NCBI RefSeq assembly: GCF_000427785.1
Contig: NZ_ATYR01000003.1
Span: 316,386 to 380,385 of the forward strand
Length of the DNA stretch: 64,000 nucleotides
Reading direction: 5' to 3'
Source of the DNA: Massilia alkalitolerans DSM 17462
Lineage (GTDB): Bacteria > Pseudomonadota > Gammaproteobacteria > Burkholderiales > Burkholderiaceae_D
In this document: positions 26,104-35,567 of the stretch, piece by piece
How the letters are laid out: every line of letters starts with the position of its first letter
How positions within the stretch are numbered: the stretch's first letter is position 1
Translations under genes and position numbers: made by a program
The notes under the pieces: generated by a model
What the model saw: only the letters and a program-made list of their open reading frames with translations
What the model was told of the DNA's origin: nothing
The model's database searches: none

Positions 26104-26424
26104 ATGAAAAAGCTTCTCGTTGCTAGCGCTATCCTGAGCCTGCTGTCGACCCCAGTGCTCGCTCAGAGCACCACCACCACCCCGGCGACCAGCACCACCG
26201 GCGCAACCGGCACCACCGCAACCGGCACCGCAACCGGCACCACCGCTGCCGGCACCGGCGCTGCTGCTGGCACCGCCAGCACCGGCGGCCTGCTGGGCGG
26301 CACCGCCCTGGCTGGCCTGTCGACCACCACCCTGGTCGCCATCGGCGCAGCTGTTGCTGCTGTCGGCGTTGCTGCTTCGGACAGCGACTCGAGCACCAAC
26401 CACTCGGCAACGACTCACCACTAA
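26104..26424 (+). CDS. YjbE-like Thr/Ala/Gly-rich secreted protein
   Basis: 106 residues: signal peptide (MKKLLVASAILSLLSTPVLA), then a low-complexity Thr/Gly/Ala repeat (TTATGTATGTTAAGTG and similar, about 22-65), a short hydrophobic stretch (GGTALAGLSTTTLVAIGAAVAAVGVA), and a Ser/Thr/His tail. The plan resembles E. coli YjbE of the yjbEFGH exopolysaccharide operon. A YjbH-type gene lies 3.7 kb away, which strengthens this. Repetitive codons (acc, ggc) are visible as near-tandem DNA repeats. The function of YjbE itself is not known in detail. Divergent to nothing; it faces rfbC across a bidirectional terminator. Confidence 0.65.
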   Translation: MKKLLVASAILSLLSTPVLAQSTTTTPATSTTGATGTTATGTATGTTAAGTGAAAGTASTGGLLGGTALAGLSTTTLVAIGAAVAAVGVAASDSDSSTNHSATTHH

Positions 26425-26463
26425 TCGTTCTGAAAGAGTGCCTTCGGCGCTCTGCCAACGAAA

Positions 26464-26489
26464 AAAACGGCCGCATCTGCGGCCGTTTT
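26464..26489. terminator. Bidirectional terminator between the YjbE-like gene and rfbC
   Basis: AAAACGGCCGCA and TGCGGCCGTTTT form a perfect 12-bp stem around TC; an A-run precedes it and a T-run follows, so it can stop transcription from both sides. Confidence 0.9.
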
Positions 26490-26509
26490 CATATTGAGGC
26501 ATTGATCAT

Positions 26510-27061
26510 TCAATCGAACAAGTCAGCCTCTTTGAAAGAGCGGCCCGCCGCATCCTTTGCCGCCAGTTGGGGAGCAAAATCGATCGGCCAATCGACAGCC
26601 ACAGTCGGATCGTTCCACAGCAGGCTGCGCTCGTGCTCTGGGTACCAATAATCCGTTGTCTTGTAGAGGAACTCCGCTGACTCGCTCAACACGACGAACC
26701 CATGCGCAAAGCCTGGCGGAATCCACAGTTGGCAATGGTTATCTGCACTAAGGATTTTCCCTACCCATTGTCCGAAAGTCGGTGAGGATTTCCGCAAGTC
26801 GACCGCGACGTCGAAGACCTCACCTTGCACTACACGCACCAGCTTGCCCTGAGCATGTTGGATCTGATAGTGCAAGCCGCGCAAGACACCTCTCGCGGAC
26901 TTGCTGTGGTTGTCTTGTACAAAGTCAACCTCCAAACCCGTGAGCTTTCGGAAGTCTTGCGCATTAAAGCTCTCAAAGAAGAAGCCTCGCGCGTCCCCAA
27001 ACACTTTCGGGGTTAACACCAGCACGTCGGAGATGGCGGTTGGGGTAACGGTATAAGGCAT
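26510..27061 (-). CDS. rfbC: dTDP-4-dehydrorhamnose 3,5-epimerase
   Basis: Third step of dTDP-L-rhamnose synthesis. 183 residues in a cupin fold: GDARGFFFESFNAQDFRKLTG at the start, then VQDNHSKSARGVLRGLHYQ with the catalytic His and IPPGFAHGFVVLS. It ends the rfbB-rfbD-rfbA-rfbC operon, 6 nt behind rfbA. Confidence 0.97.
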   Translation of the reverse strand: MPYTVTPTAISDVLVLTPKVFGDARGFFFESFNAQDFRKLTGLEVDFVQDNHSKSARGVLRGLHYQIQHAQGKLVRVVQGEVFDVAVDLRKSSPTFGQWVGKILSADNHCQLWIPPGFAHGFVVLSESAEFLYKTTDYWYPEHERSLLWNDPTVAVDWPIDFAPQLAAKDAAGRSFKEADLFD

Positions 27062-27067
27062 ATCGAA

Positions 27068-27946
27068 TTACTTCAGGAGATTCAACAGGTAACGGCCATA
27101 GCCGTTCTTGGACAAGGGCGAAGCCAGCTTCTGCAGGTCAGCAGCGCTGATCCAGCCTTGACGGAATGAGATTTCTTCTGGGCAAGCCACTTGCAGGCCC
27201 TGTCGCTTTTGCAACGTTGCAATGAAACTCGCTGCTTCCAGCAGGCTGTCGTGGGTGCCGGTATCCAACCAGGCGAAGCCCCTGCCCATGATTTCCACAT
27301 CCAGCGCTCCCCGCTCGAGGTAGCACTGGTTCACATCGGTGATCTCCAACTCACCGCGTGCAGATGGCTTGATGTCGGCAGCGACGTTACACACGTTGTT
27401 ATCGTAGAAATACAACCCGGTTACCGCATAGTTCGACTTCGGTACGTTCGGCTTTTCCTCGATACTGATGGCCCGCTGCTCGGCATCAAACTCGACCACG
27501 CCATAGCGTTCCGGATCATGAACGTGATAGGCAAAGACCGTGGCCCCATCGGTACGCTCGTTAGCGCTGTGCAGCTGCTTGACGAGGTCATGCCCGTAAA
27601 AAATATTATCGCCCAGAACCAAAGCACTTGGATCGTTGCCGATGAAGTCTCGGCCAATGATGAATGCCTGCGCCAGGCCATCAGGCGAAGGCTGCACTGC
27701 ATACTGAATATTCATGCCCCACTGGCTGCCGTCGCCGAGCAGTTCCGCAAAGCGCGGGGTATCGTGCGGTGTGCTGATGACTAGGACGTCGCGAATACCG
27801 CTCAGCATCAAGGTACTGAGAGGGTAGTAAATCATTGGCTTGTCATACACGGGCATCAGCTGTTTACTGACAGCCTGGGTCACCGGATAAAGCCGTGTTC
27901 CGGAGCCTCCAGCGAGGATGACTCCCTTGCGTTTGGAATTGGACAT
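27068..27946 (-). CDS. rfbA: Glucose-1-phosphate thymidylyltransferase
   Basis: First step of dTDP-sugar synthesis (dTTP + glucose-1-P). 292 residues, [22 protein letters not shown] at the start (nucleotide-binding loop), [10 protein letters not shown] with the metal-binding Asp, and [12 protein letters not shown]. Its product feeds both the rhamnose branch here and the fdtA/fdtB amino-sugar branch at 44-45.6 kb. 9 nt separate it from rfbD. Confidence 0.97.
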   Translation of the reverse strand: MSNSKRKGVILAGGSGTRLYPVTQAVSKQLMPVYDKPMIYYPLSTLMLSGIRDVLVISTPHDTPRFAELLGDGSQWGMNIQYAVQPSPDGLAQAFIIGRDFIGNDPSALVLGDNIFYGHDLVKQLHSANERTDGATVFAYHVHDPERYGVVEFDAEQRAISIEEKPNVPKSNYAVTGLYFYDNNVCNVAADIKPSARGELEITDVNQCYLERGALDVEIMGRGFAWLDTGTHDSLLEAASFIATLQKRQGLQVACPEEISFRQGWISAADLQKLASPLSKNGYGRYLLNLLK

Positions 27947-27955
27947 TATTATCTT

Positions 27956-28843
27956 TTAAAAAATTTGCTGTAAGACGTGGCGGACGCTTTCCTGCCATGG
28001 CGGGAGGCGCAGGCCAAAGGTCGTGCGGAAGCGGCTGGTATCGAGCCTGGAATTGGCCGGCCGCTTGGCGAGAGTCGGATACTGCGCGGTCGTGAGCGGC
28101 ATCACTGTCTCCGGCCTTGCCTTGAGCTCCTTGCCCGCGGCCAAGGCTTCACCGACCACAAAGCGTGCATAGTCACACCAGCTGGTTTCGCCCGATGCGG
28201 CAACGTGGTAGGTGCCGTATGGGAAGTCATCCGCGCCTTCGCGCTGGTATTGCCGTACCAGGTGGGCTGTCAGGTCAGCCAGCACGGCTGCCGAGGTCGG
28301 CGCGCCGAACTGGTCCGCCACGACGTTCAGCTGCTCGCGTTCGGCAGCGAGGCGCAGCATGGTTTTTGCAAAATTGCCCCCGTGCGCCCCCACCACCCAA
28401 CTGGTGCGCATGATCAGGTGGCGCGCATTGGCCCTGGCCAATGCCATCTCCCCCGCGTACTTGGTGCTGCCGTAGACGCTTTGCGGGTCGGGCTGGTCGT
28501 CTTCCGAATAGCTGCCATCCTTGCTGCCGTTGAACACATAGTCCGTAGAAAAGTGTATGACCAGTGCGCCAAGGCGCGCGGCCTCTTCGCCAATAACGCC
28601 GGGTGCCCGGGAGTTTACGGCGAATGCCGTGGCTCCATCGGCCTCGGCTTTGTCCACTGCGGTGTAGGCGGCCGGATTGACAATGACGTCCGGTGCGACA
28701 CGCCGCACCAGTTCACGGATTGCCTCGACGTCAGCTAGGTTGCAGTCTGTATGGTTGACGGCAACGACTTCGCCCAATGGCGCCAGCGCACGTTGTAACT
28801 CGAAGCCGACCTGACCATTCCTGCCTGTTACGAGGATTTTCAA
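27956..28843 (-). CDS. rfbD: dTDP-4-dehydrorhamnose reductase
   Basis: Last step to dTDP-L-rhamnose. 295 residues with a Rossmann start MKILVTGRNGQVGFELQRAL, FSTDYVFNG and VYGSTKYAGE (catalytic Tyr and Lys). The start codon is a TTG at 28841-28843 that follows the rfbB stop by one base; no ATG fits the family's N-terminus, so translation is probably coupled to rfbB. Confidence 0.95.
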   Translation of the reverse strand: MKILVTGRNGQVGFELQRALAPLGEVVAVNHTDCNLADVEAIRELVRRVAPDVIVNPAAYTAVDKAEADGATAFAVNSRAPGVIGEEAARLGALVIHFSTDYVFNGSKDGSYSEDDQPDPQSVYGSTKYAGEMALARANARHLIMRTSWVVGAHGGNFAKTMLRLAAEREQLNVVADQFGAPTSAAVLADLTAHLVRQYQREGADDFPYGTYHVAASGETSWCDYARFVVGEALAAGKELKARPETVMPLTTAQYPTLAKRPANSRLDTSRFRTTFGLRLPPWQESVRHVLQQIF

Positions 28844-28844
28844 C

Positions 28845-29903
28845 TTATGCTCCGTACTGCTTGCCGACCCACTCGCGGTAGGCGCCGCTAGTCACATTAC
28901 CTGCCCACTCTTGATTGTCGAGATACCAGCGCACGGTCTTGCGGATGCCAGTTTCAAAGGTTTCTGCCGGTTTCCATCCAAGTTCACGTTCAAGCTTGGT
29001 GGCATCGATCGCGTAGCGGCGGTCATGGCCGGGACGGTCCGTCACGAAGGTGATCTGGGTCTTGTACGACGCGCCGTCGGCGCGCGGGCTAAGTTCATCA
29101 AGAATATCGCACAAGGTGCCAACGACTTCGAGATTAGCCTTTTCGTTCCAGCCGCCCACGTTGTAGACCTCGCCAAGCTTGCCCGCTTCGAGCACCCGGC
29201 GGATGGCAGAGCAGTGGTCTTTGACGTACAGCCAGTCACGGATCTGCTGTCCGTCGCCATAGATCGGCAACGGTTTGCCGCCCAGCGCATTCTGGATGCA
29301 CAGCGGAATCAGCTTTTCCGGGAAATGATACGGGCCGTAGTTATTTGAACAGTTCGTCGTCAGCACCGGCAAGCCATAGGTATGGTGATAGGCACGCACC
29401 AGGTGATCGCTAGCCGCCTTACTCGCCGAATACGGGCTGTTGGGCTCGTAGCGGTTGGTTTCGCTGAACGCGGGATCGTCCTTGCCGAGCGAGCCATAAA
29501 CCTCATCGGTTGACACGTGCAGGAACCGGAATGCCGCCTTTTCCTGCTCAGGCAGGCTGCCCCAGTATTCGCGCACCGCTTCCAGCAGGTGGAAGGTGCC
29601 GACGATATTCGTCTGGATGAAGTCTTCCGGGCCGTGGATGCTTCGGTCGACATGACTTTCAGCGGCGAAGTTCACGACCGCGCGCGGCCGATGCTCCTTC
29701 AGCAGTTGCCGAAGCAGGCCGACGTCGCCGATATCGCCCTGGACAAAGATATGGTTCGGATTGTCGCGCAGGCTGGCCAGGTTCTCCAGGTTGCCTGCAT
29801 AGGTCAACTTGTCGAGGTTGACGACTGCTTCGTCGGAAACCGTGAACCAGTCGAGCACGAAATTACTGCCGATAAACCCGGCACCGCCGGTCGTTAAGAT
29901 CAT
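28845..29903 (-). CDS. rfbB: dTDP-glucose 4,6-dehydratase
   Basis: Second step: makes dTDP-4-keto-6-deoxyglucose, the branch point for rhamnose and, with FdtA/FdtB, a 3-amino-3,6-dideoxyhexose. 352 residues from ATG 29903; Rossmann loop [21 protein letters not shown], and [12 protein letters not shown] with catalytic Tyr and Lys. A TTG 15 nt upstream is in frame but less likely. First gene of the rhamnose operon. Confidence 0.96.
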   Translation of the reverse strand: MILTTGGAGFIGSNFVLDWFTVSDEAVVNLDKLTYAGNLENLASLRDNPNHIFVQGDIGDVGLLRQLLKEHRPRAVVNFAAESHVDRSIHGPEDFIQTNIVGTFHLLEAVREYWGSLPEQEKAAFRFLHVSTDEVYGSLGKDDPAFSETNRYEPNSPYSASKAASDHLVRAYHHTYGLPVLTTNCSNNYGPYHFPEKLIPLCIQNALGGKPLPIYGDGQQIRDWLYVKDHCSAIRRVLEAGKLGEVYNVGGWNEKANLEVVGTLCDILDELSPRADGASYKTQITFVTDRPGHDRRYAIDATKLERELGWKPAETFETGIRKTVRWYLDNQEWAGNVTSGAYREWVGKQYGA

Positions 29904-30085
29904 ATGAGAATACTCCAAATAGCTGCGAAAGCGTCTCGGTAAGCGGCCTTGTTCGTCCGATATCGAACACGCTGGTATACGGAAAACACGACAATTGTAA
30001 ATAACTGCGCACTTCCAGACTGAAAATCTTTACGATGGGGTAAGCGATTTTCGGTGGTAACGTCGGGAATATGCATCAATAGACG

Positions 30086-32938
30086 TCAATAGCTGCCGCT
30101 CCATGCCACACTGAGCGACTTCGGTCCTGGACTGACAGCGAAGTGCGAACGCGGGTTGTCGCGCTGCGCCTGCCATAGCCAGCTGCCCACGGCATAGCCG
30201 ATCACGCCACCGGCAACCACGTCCGACACCCAGTGTTGGCGCCCGGCGCTACGACCAAGCGAGCTCGCGGCGGCAAGGCCGTACAGCCATGGCGCATCAT
30301 ATTCCTGGGCGAACGGCGTTACGGCAGCAAATGCCACTGCGCTGTGGTTTGATGGGAAAGACGAATCCGAGCGTTTCGACGCCCTGCTCCACCGCCCCTG
30401 CTCTTCTTGCGGACGCGCACGGCCGACCAGGCGCTTAGTCGCCATGGACAGTGCGGCGCTGCCGACGACAGACTCCAGAGAGATAATGCCGATATTCTGC
30501 ATCCGTGCATCGCCGAACGCCACCGCACCGGCGGCCGCGCCAACCAATACTGCAGGCATTGCCTTTCCGGCCTTATCCCAGGCTTCCGTGACGCGCGAAC
30601 CGGCATGCTTCTTCATGAAGCGGTCGACGGGCTTGTCCAGCAAGGCGCTGCCCAGGATCGCTCCGCCGGCAAGCATCGTCCCATTGGCCCATTGCGGCAG
30701 CGTCGGGGTAGCTGATGCCGCCTGTTCGAGGCGCCAGCGGAAGGCCGGCCATGGGCTCGCCATTGCACGTACTGGCGGATTCACCGCAGCGAGGCCCTGT
30801 TCGTCGCGGCGCTCGGCGAAGTTGCCCAGGCCATCATAGGTCGTCAGGTCGCGGCGCGGCTGCTCCATGATGTCGTACAGGTCGCCCGGACTGGCCACCA
30901 TCTGGCCGACGTCGCGCGTCCAGGGCGCAATCGCCATGCCCGCTGTTGCCTGGGAATCCATCGGCAACATGATGTTCAGCGGCACCGACAGGAACACGCC
31001 TTTATCGTTGTACGGATTGGCAGGCGAGCCGGGATTGGTGATGTCCTTGCCATTTGTCCTAGTGTACCAGACGCCGATTTCGGTACCCGACTGGAAACGG
31101 CGTTTGAACTCCACCCGCACGCCGTCGTCCTTGGCGAGGAAGCGCCCCGCCCGCGCGGTCGCGGTAACGTCATACGGGAGCCTGTAATGCAGGGAGCCCA
31201 GGGCTGTCACGGTACTGTAGTCACGCTTGTCGAACCAGCCCTTGAAGCCACGCTGCTGCAAGGCGTCCACACTCAGGTCCACGGCCCAGCGGCTATCTTT
31301 CGGCAAGTAGAGGATCTGGCCACCGACGCCGCGATACATCTCTTCATAGAAACCGGCAGACGCGCGCACGTATACGCGCTCATCGAGCGTCATGTATTTA
31401 TTGACCAGCAGTCGATTGAGCTTGAAGCGCCCACCCCGCTTGTACTCGGCAATGTCGGTGCGGACGTGGGGCAGCAAGCTGTTCGACGGCTGGGTGACAC
31501 CCGAAACGTTTTCGAGGATGTTCAGCCTGAATGCACTGTTCAGGTAGGTGCCTTCCGCCAGGCGCTTGTCATAATTGGCAGCCGCGGCGACTTCGTAACG
31601 CAAGGCGCCGCTCGGATCGTTGAAGAAGAAGCCGATCTTCGGCACGACCTTGAAACGGTTCGCCTCACGGTCTTCCGAAACCACCTGGACCATGTTGCCG
31701 TCATGTCCCACTTGTACAGCCAAGCCATTGCCTTCCTCCATGACTGCGGCCAGCAAGCCGTCCTGGTCGCCACCGGGCCTGTCAGCCGGAGTCGAATAAC
31801 GCACCACCACGCTCTGCAGGAAGGATTCGCGGCCTGTAAGCCCGGTCAGATAGTCGGTCAGGCGCGGCAGGTCGATGAACTCGTAGGTAGCGATCGGTTG
31901 CTCGAGCTTGGTGTACGTCACATGGATCGAGCGCGTGCCCTCCGGCGCGAACGCCAGCGCAGTACGTGCGGCACGGCCTACCGCGCGGCCCATATTCGAG
32001 ATCCGGTTATTGGTCAGCGTGAGTTTGAGGCTTGCTCCATCGAGTTCGACGCGGACGTTCTTGAAATCCTGCTTGGCCAGGGCTTGTGCCAGTCCGGCGC
32101 CATGGACGCCGCTTTGCCGCCACTGATCGAGCGAAACACGGGCCGGCGCGGTTTTCGGGTTGAACGGCGCCGGCTCGTACAGCTTCGGGATGAATTCGCG
32201 TTCGGAGAACGGGATGCTGATGTAAGCGTTGGCGCTGAAGTGGTCGCGATGCCGCGCGACTTGGGCGCCTAGCCAACCCCATCGATATTCCACCCCTACG
32301 GCAGGACCTTTTTTTCGTGTCGCCGCGCCCGTCGCCTCGGCCCGGAAGTCGCTCGTGTAGTCGTTCGCATCATACTCGGCCACCAGTGCCCACCCCGGCG
32401 CGGACAGGGGCGCCCAGCGCGCGCCGGCGAAGACGCCGCTCGGGCGGGTTCCGCCGAAACCGATGGTAGCTTCGATATTCCGGGCAGCGCCAAACGTCTT
32501 GGAGGCCGCGAAATATTTTCCTTTGAAGAGCTGGGTACCCAATAAATCGGTTGCGCCAATCGAGAGCGCTGGCAACCATGACGACTCTTGCCAAAGATTG
32601 AGCTTCGCGTCGACTACCTTGTCTTTATAACGGCCATATTTCTTGCCATATTCTGGATCTGCATTTGCGAACGCCGGAACACCTGTCACAGATACATAGC
32701 GTCCGGTCACCTGAAGAAACGGCAGGACTGTAGCCGTAACCCATGTACCACCATAAGGACTATCATAACCGTAGCCCGCAGTAATTGTCCCGTCGCGCTC
32801 AACCCAGGCACTCGGCATATTGACATAACCCGACTGCCCCATTACCGAGGGAGTCGCTCCCCATGCATTCACCGCGCCCAGCACGAGCGAACTGCATAAA
32901 GAGAGTTTGAAAGAGCGTTTAAAAGCAATGTCGAGCAT
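30086..32938 (-). CDS. YjbH-family outer-membrane protein fused to a C-terminal PAP2 phosphatase
   Basis: 950 residues from ATG 32938 with a signal peptide (about 1-28, ending NAWGA). Residues about 30-690 match the YjbH/DUF940 plan: GQSGYVNMPSAWVERDGTIT at the start and repeated beta-barrel-like strands (VEYRWGWLGAQVARHRDHFS). Residues about 720-930 are a PAP2 acid phosphatase with all three motifs: KRLVGRARP (835-843), PSNHS (862-866) and RxxxxxHxxxD as RSAGRQHWVSD with His902. A link DLTTYDGLGNFAERRDEQG lies between. YjbH proteins help export polysaccharide; a PAP2 domain could remove a phosphate from a lipid or sugar carrier. The frame is continuous. The ribosome-binding site is weak; an upstream TTG would add 20 residues. 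Confidence 0.82.
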   Translation of the reverse strand: MLDIAFKRSFKLSLCSSLVLGAVNAWGATPSVMGQSGYVNMPSAWVERDGTITAGYGYDSPYGGTWVTATVLPFLQVTGRYVSVTGVPAFANADPEYGKKYGRYKDKVVDAKLNLWQESSWLPALSIGATDLLGTQLFKGKYFAASKTFGAARNIEATIGFGGTRPSGVFAGARWAPLSAPGWALVAEYDANDYTSDFRAEATGAATRKKGPAVGVEYRWGWLGAQVARHRDHFSANAYISIPFSEREFIPKLYEPAPFNPKTAPARVSLDQWRQSGVHGAGLAQALAKQDFKNVRVELDGASLKLTLTNNRISNMGRAVGRAARTALAFAPEGTRSIHVTYTKLEQPIATYEFIDLPRLTDYLTGLTGRESFLQSVVVRYSTPADRPGGDQDGLLAAVMEEGNGLAVQVGHDGNMVQVVSEDREANRFKVVPKIGFFFNDPSGALRYEVAAAANYDKRLAEGTYLNSAFRLNILENVSGVTQPSNSLLPHVRTDIAEYKRGGRFKLNRLLVNKYMTLDERVYVRASAGFYEEMYRGVGGQILYLPKDSRWAVDLSVDALQQRGFKGWFDKRDYSTVTALGSLHYRLPYDVTATARAGRFLAKDDGVRVEFKRRFQSGTEIGVWYTRTNGKDITNPGSPANPYNDKGVFLSVPLNIMLPMDSQATAGMAIAPWTRDVGQMVASPGDLYDIMEQPRRDLTTYDGLGNFAERRDEQGLAAVNPPVRAMASPWPAFRWRLEQAASATPTLPQWANGTMLAGGAILGSALLDKPVDRFMKKHAGSRVTEAWDKAGKAMPAVLVGAAAGAVAFGDARMQNIGIISLESVVGSAALSMATKRLVGRARPQEEQGRWSRASKRSDSSFPSNHSAVAFAAVTPFAQEYDAPWLYGLAAASSLGRSAGRQHWVSDVVAGGVIGYAVGSWLWQAQRDNPRSHFAVSPGPKSLSVAWSGSY

Positions 32939-33596
32939 TAGGGGATCCGGCAAAATGCATCGTTCCCCATCCGAGAAATGGACAGGCAGCAGATGCAAAC
33001 GGAAGAGTTTATCAGGTCAACCCTTGGTAGCCAACAACTCTTGTCAGCGACCTGAGGGAAGCAGCACCCTACTGGACAGGCATCGATGCCGCCAACAGTG
33101 AAGTTTGGATGCGCGCAAGCACTATTTCATTCTAATCCAACAACATCGCGATCCTGATGTGATGCGTTGACGCAACACTCTCTTAGGATTTTTCCTACTA
33201 AATTACTTGCATTAAAGTCTACTTTTCATGCGCTGTGCATTAATTGACATGTAACATTTCGCTCGTGCCGGTAGAGTTGCACAGCAGCGTATGCCAGGCG
33301 AATCAACGCTGAACGAGAGGGCGTCTGGGACGAAAATGTCGCCCCCTCGTTAGGGGGAATTTTCCTACAGTGACGTGTATTTTTCCGCGTCAATAAAGTA
33401 TCATTGAGCGGATGCAACGTTACGCCGTTCAATATATGAACCGGCCCACGCGACCGTTACAAACGGTGAGAATCGCGCCTCCCCCAAGGAATACTCCGGA
33501 TCTCAACGAAAGAGTGATAAGAGCCCTCTTCGTCCGGGGAAATATTTCTCGGAACTTCGACGACGTCCCGGATACGAAATCCAATTTGCTTCAAAC
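32939..33596. other. Non-coding divergent region with a leader hairpin
   Basis: About 660 bp between the YjbH-PAP2 gene and the dehydratase gene, AT-richer than its surroundings, with no convincing gene. A CCCCCT-CGTT-AGGGGG hairpin (33342-33357) followed by AATTTTCC lies 240 bp before the dehydratase start and could be a weak terminator or attenuator in its leader. TTGACA occurs at 33245 but without a matching -10. Promoters of both flanking units should be in here. Confidence 0.55.
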
Positions 33597-35537
33597 ATGA
33601 AAAACAGATTTTTAGAGCTACCCCGTCGCCAAAAGCAAATCGTCGCAGCCGCTGCCGACCTTGTTTTCGTTCCACTTATCTTTTTGGTGGCTTTGGCACT
33701 GCATTTTAATACGCTTCAATCACCGGAAGTAGTCAATTATTTTTGGTTGATTCTGGCTGCTCCATTTGTCTCGATTCCGATTTATGCTCGTATCGGTTTA
33801 TACCGGGCGATTATCAGGTATATCGATCACCAGATTGTGATGACGGTCGTCAAAGGCGCCATGATCACGGTATTGGTTCTGGTTGGGCTCGCCGGCTTTG
33901 TTCTGGAAAATAACTTCTCTGCCACGCCGTTCCTGATTTTTGCCGCGAACCTCGTTCTATATCTGCTGGTAAGCCGTTTCACGGCCCGCGGATTTTTCGT
34001 GGGTGATCGTCGTGCCAACCAGCGCGTTAATGTCGTAATTTACGGCGCAGGCAACGCGGGCGTGGCACTGGCAAACGCCCTGCTTCCTGGGCGGGAATAC
34101 TTGCCGGTGGCATTTATCGACGACAATCCACAATTGCACCGAGCAACGATCGCCGGTATCAAGGTACATTCCCCCAAGCGTATCGAAGAGCTTGTTCAGC
34201 AACATGAGGTAGGCGCGGTGCTGCTGGCGATGCCCTCACTGACCAGCGCGGAACAGAAGCGCATCATTGACGGCCTTACTCCTCTGAAGGTCAAGATCAA
34301 GGTCACCCCGCCGATGAAGAACCTGGTCAAAGGCATGTCGCGTGTCGAAGACGTGCGCCAGATCGAAATCGAAGACCTTCTCAGCCGCGACCCGGTGGCG
34401 CCGAACAACGCCCTGTTGTCGGTGTGCATCACCGGCAAGAGCGTGGCCGTGAGCGGCGCAGGAGGATCGATCGGTTCCGAACTGTGCCGCCAGATCGTCA
34501 AGCTCGCACCGCGCAGGCTGGTGATGATCGAGCTGACTGAGTACGCCCTCTATGCCATCGACCAGGAACTGCGTTCCGTGTGCGCCGCGAACGGCTATGA
34601 CATCGAGCTTGTTCCCTTCATGGGCTCCGTATTGGATTACAAGAAGTCTTGCGAGATTTTCCGTCAATTCGAGATCGACACCGTCTACCACGCTGCCGCC
34701 TACAAGCACGTACCACTGGTTGAACAGAATCCTGTCGAAGGCATCCGCAACAACGTTTTCGGCACGCTCAACTTTGCCCGTGCTGCCGTCGAGGCCAAGG
34801 TCAAGTACTTCGTCCTTGTTTCGACCGACAAGGCTGTTCGTCCTACCAACGTGATGGGTTCGACCAAACGCCTTGCCGAGCTCATCCTGCAGGCATTCTC
34901 CCGCCAGCACAGCAGCACACGCTTCTGCATGGTTCGATTCGGAAACGTCCTCGGTTCTTCGGGTTCCGTTGTGCCCTTGTTCCGCCGGCAGATCGCAGCG
35001 GGCGGACCTGTCACGCTCACCCATCCGGAGATCACGCGCTATTTCATGACGATCCCGGAAGCGGCCCAACTCGTCATCCAGGCTGGTTCGATGGGCAAGG
35101 GTGGTGATGTGTTCGTGCTCGATATGGGTGAGCCGGTGAAGATCGCGGACCTGGCCAAAAAGATGATTTACCTGAGCGGCAACGAAGTACGCTCGGCTTC
35201 CTCCGAATCCGGCATTGCGATCCAGTATGTCGGCCTGAGGCCGGGCGAGAAGCTTTATGAAGAACTGCTCATTGGTGACAATGTCAGCGGGACCGAGCAC
35301 CCCCTGATCATGCGCGCCCAGGAAGCCGAAATCGCATGGCCTTTCCTGGAAATCATGCTGAAGCATCTGGATGAGGCCTGCAATCTCGCAGACCACGACC
35401 TGATCCGCACCCAGCTGCGCAAGATTGTTCCTGAATTTACGCCGTCGTCGGACATCGATGACCACCTCTGGAAAAAGCACAAGGAACGCAGCGGCGCAGA
35501 CGAGTGCGATCCGCTCCTTGAAGAGGCGCGTGCCTGA
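33597..35537 (+). CDS. CapD/WbpM/FlaA1-type membrane UDP-sugar 4,6-dehydratase
   Basis: 646 residues: four membrane helices (about 15-35, 45-65, 80-103, 108-128), a first Rossmann fold (VVIYGAGNAGVALANAL), and a catalytic dehydratase domain with VSGAGGSIGSELCRQI (about 285-300), AAAYKHVPLVEQNP, and STDKAVRPTNVMG. The usual Tyr of the SDR YxxxK is replaced by Met in this group (here TNVMGSTKRLAE), typical of long WbpM-type enzymes. It converts UDP-GlcNAc to the 4-keto-6-deoxy intermediate that a WbpK/WbpV-type reductase (gene at 37615) can finish. 30 nt before the sugar transferase. Confidence 0.92.
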   Translation: MKNRFLELPRRQKQIVAAAADLVFVPLIFLVALALHFNTLQSPEVVNYFWLILAAPFVSIPIYARIGLYRAIIRYIDHQIVMTVVKGAMITVLVLVGLAGFVLENNFSATPFLIFAANLVLYLLVSRFTARGFFVGDRRANQRVNVVIYGAGNAGVALANALLPGREYLPVAFIDDNPQLHRATIAGIKVHSPKRIEELVQQHEVGAVLLAMPSLTSAEQKRIIDGLTPLKVKIKVTPPMKNLVKGMSRVEDVRQIEIEDLLSRDPVAPNNALLSVCITGKSVAVSGAGGSIGSELCRQIVKLAPRRLVMIELTEYALYAIDQELRSVCAANGYDIELVPFMGSVLDYKKSCEIFRQFEIDTVYHAAAYKHVPLVEQNPVEGIRNNVFGTLNFARAAVEAKVKYFVLVSTDKAVRPTNVMGSTKRLAELILQAFSRQHSSTRFCMVRFGNVLGSSGSVVPLFRRQIAAGGPVTLTHPEITRYFMTIPEAAQLVIQAGSMGKGGDVFVLDMGEPVKIADLAKKMIYLSGNEVRSASSESGIAIQYVGLRPGEKLYEELLIGDNVSGTEHPLIMRAQEAEIAWPFLEIMLKHLDEACNLADHDLIRTQLRKIVPEFTPSSDIDDHLWKKHKERSGADECDPLLEEARA

Positions 35538-35567
35538 TTACTGTTTAGAGAAAAGGTCGAGTATTAA

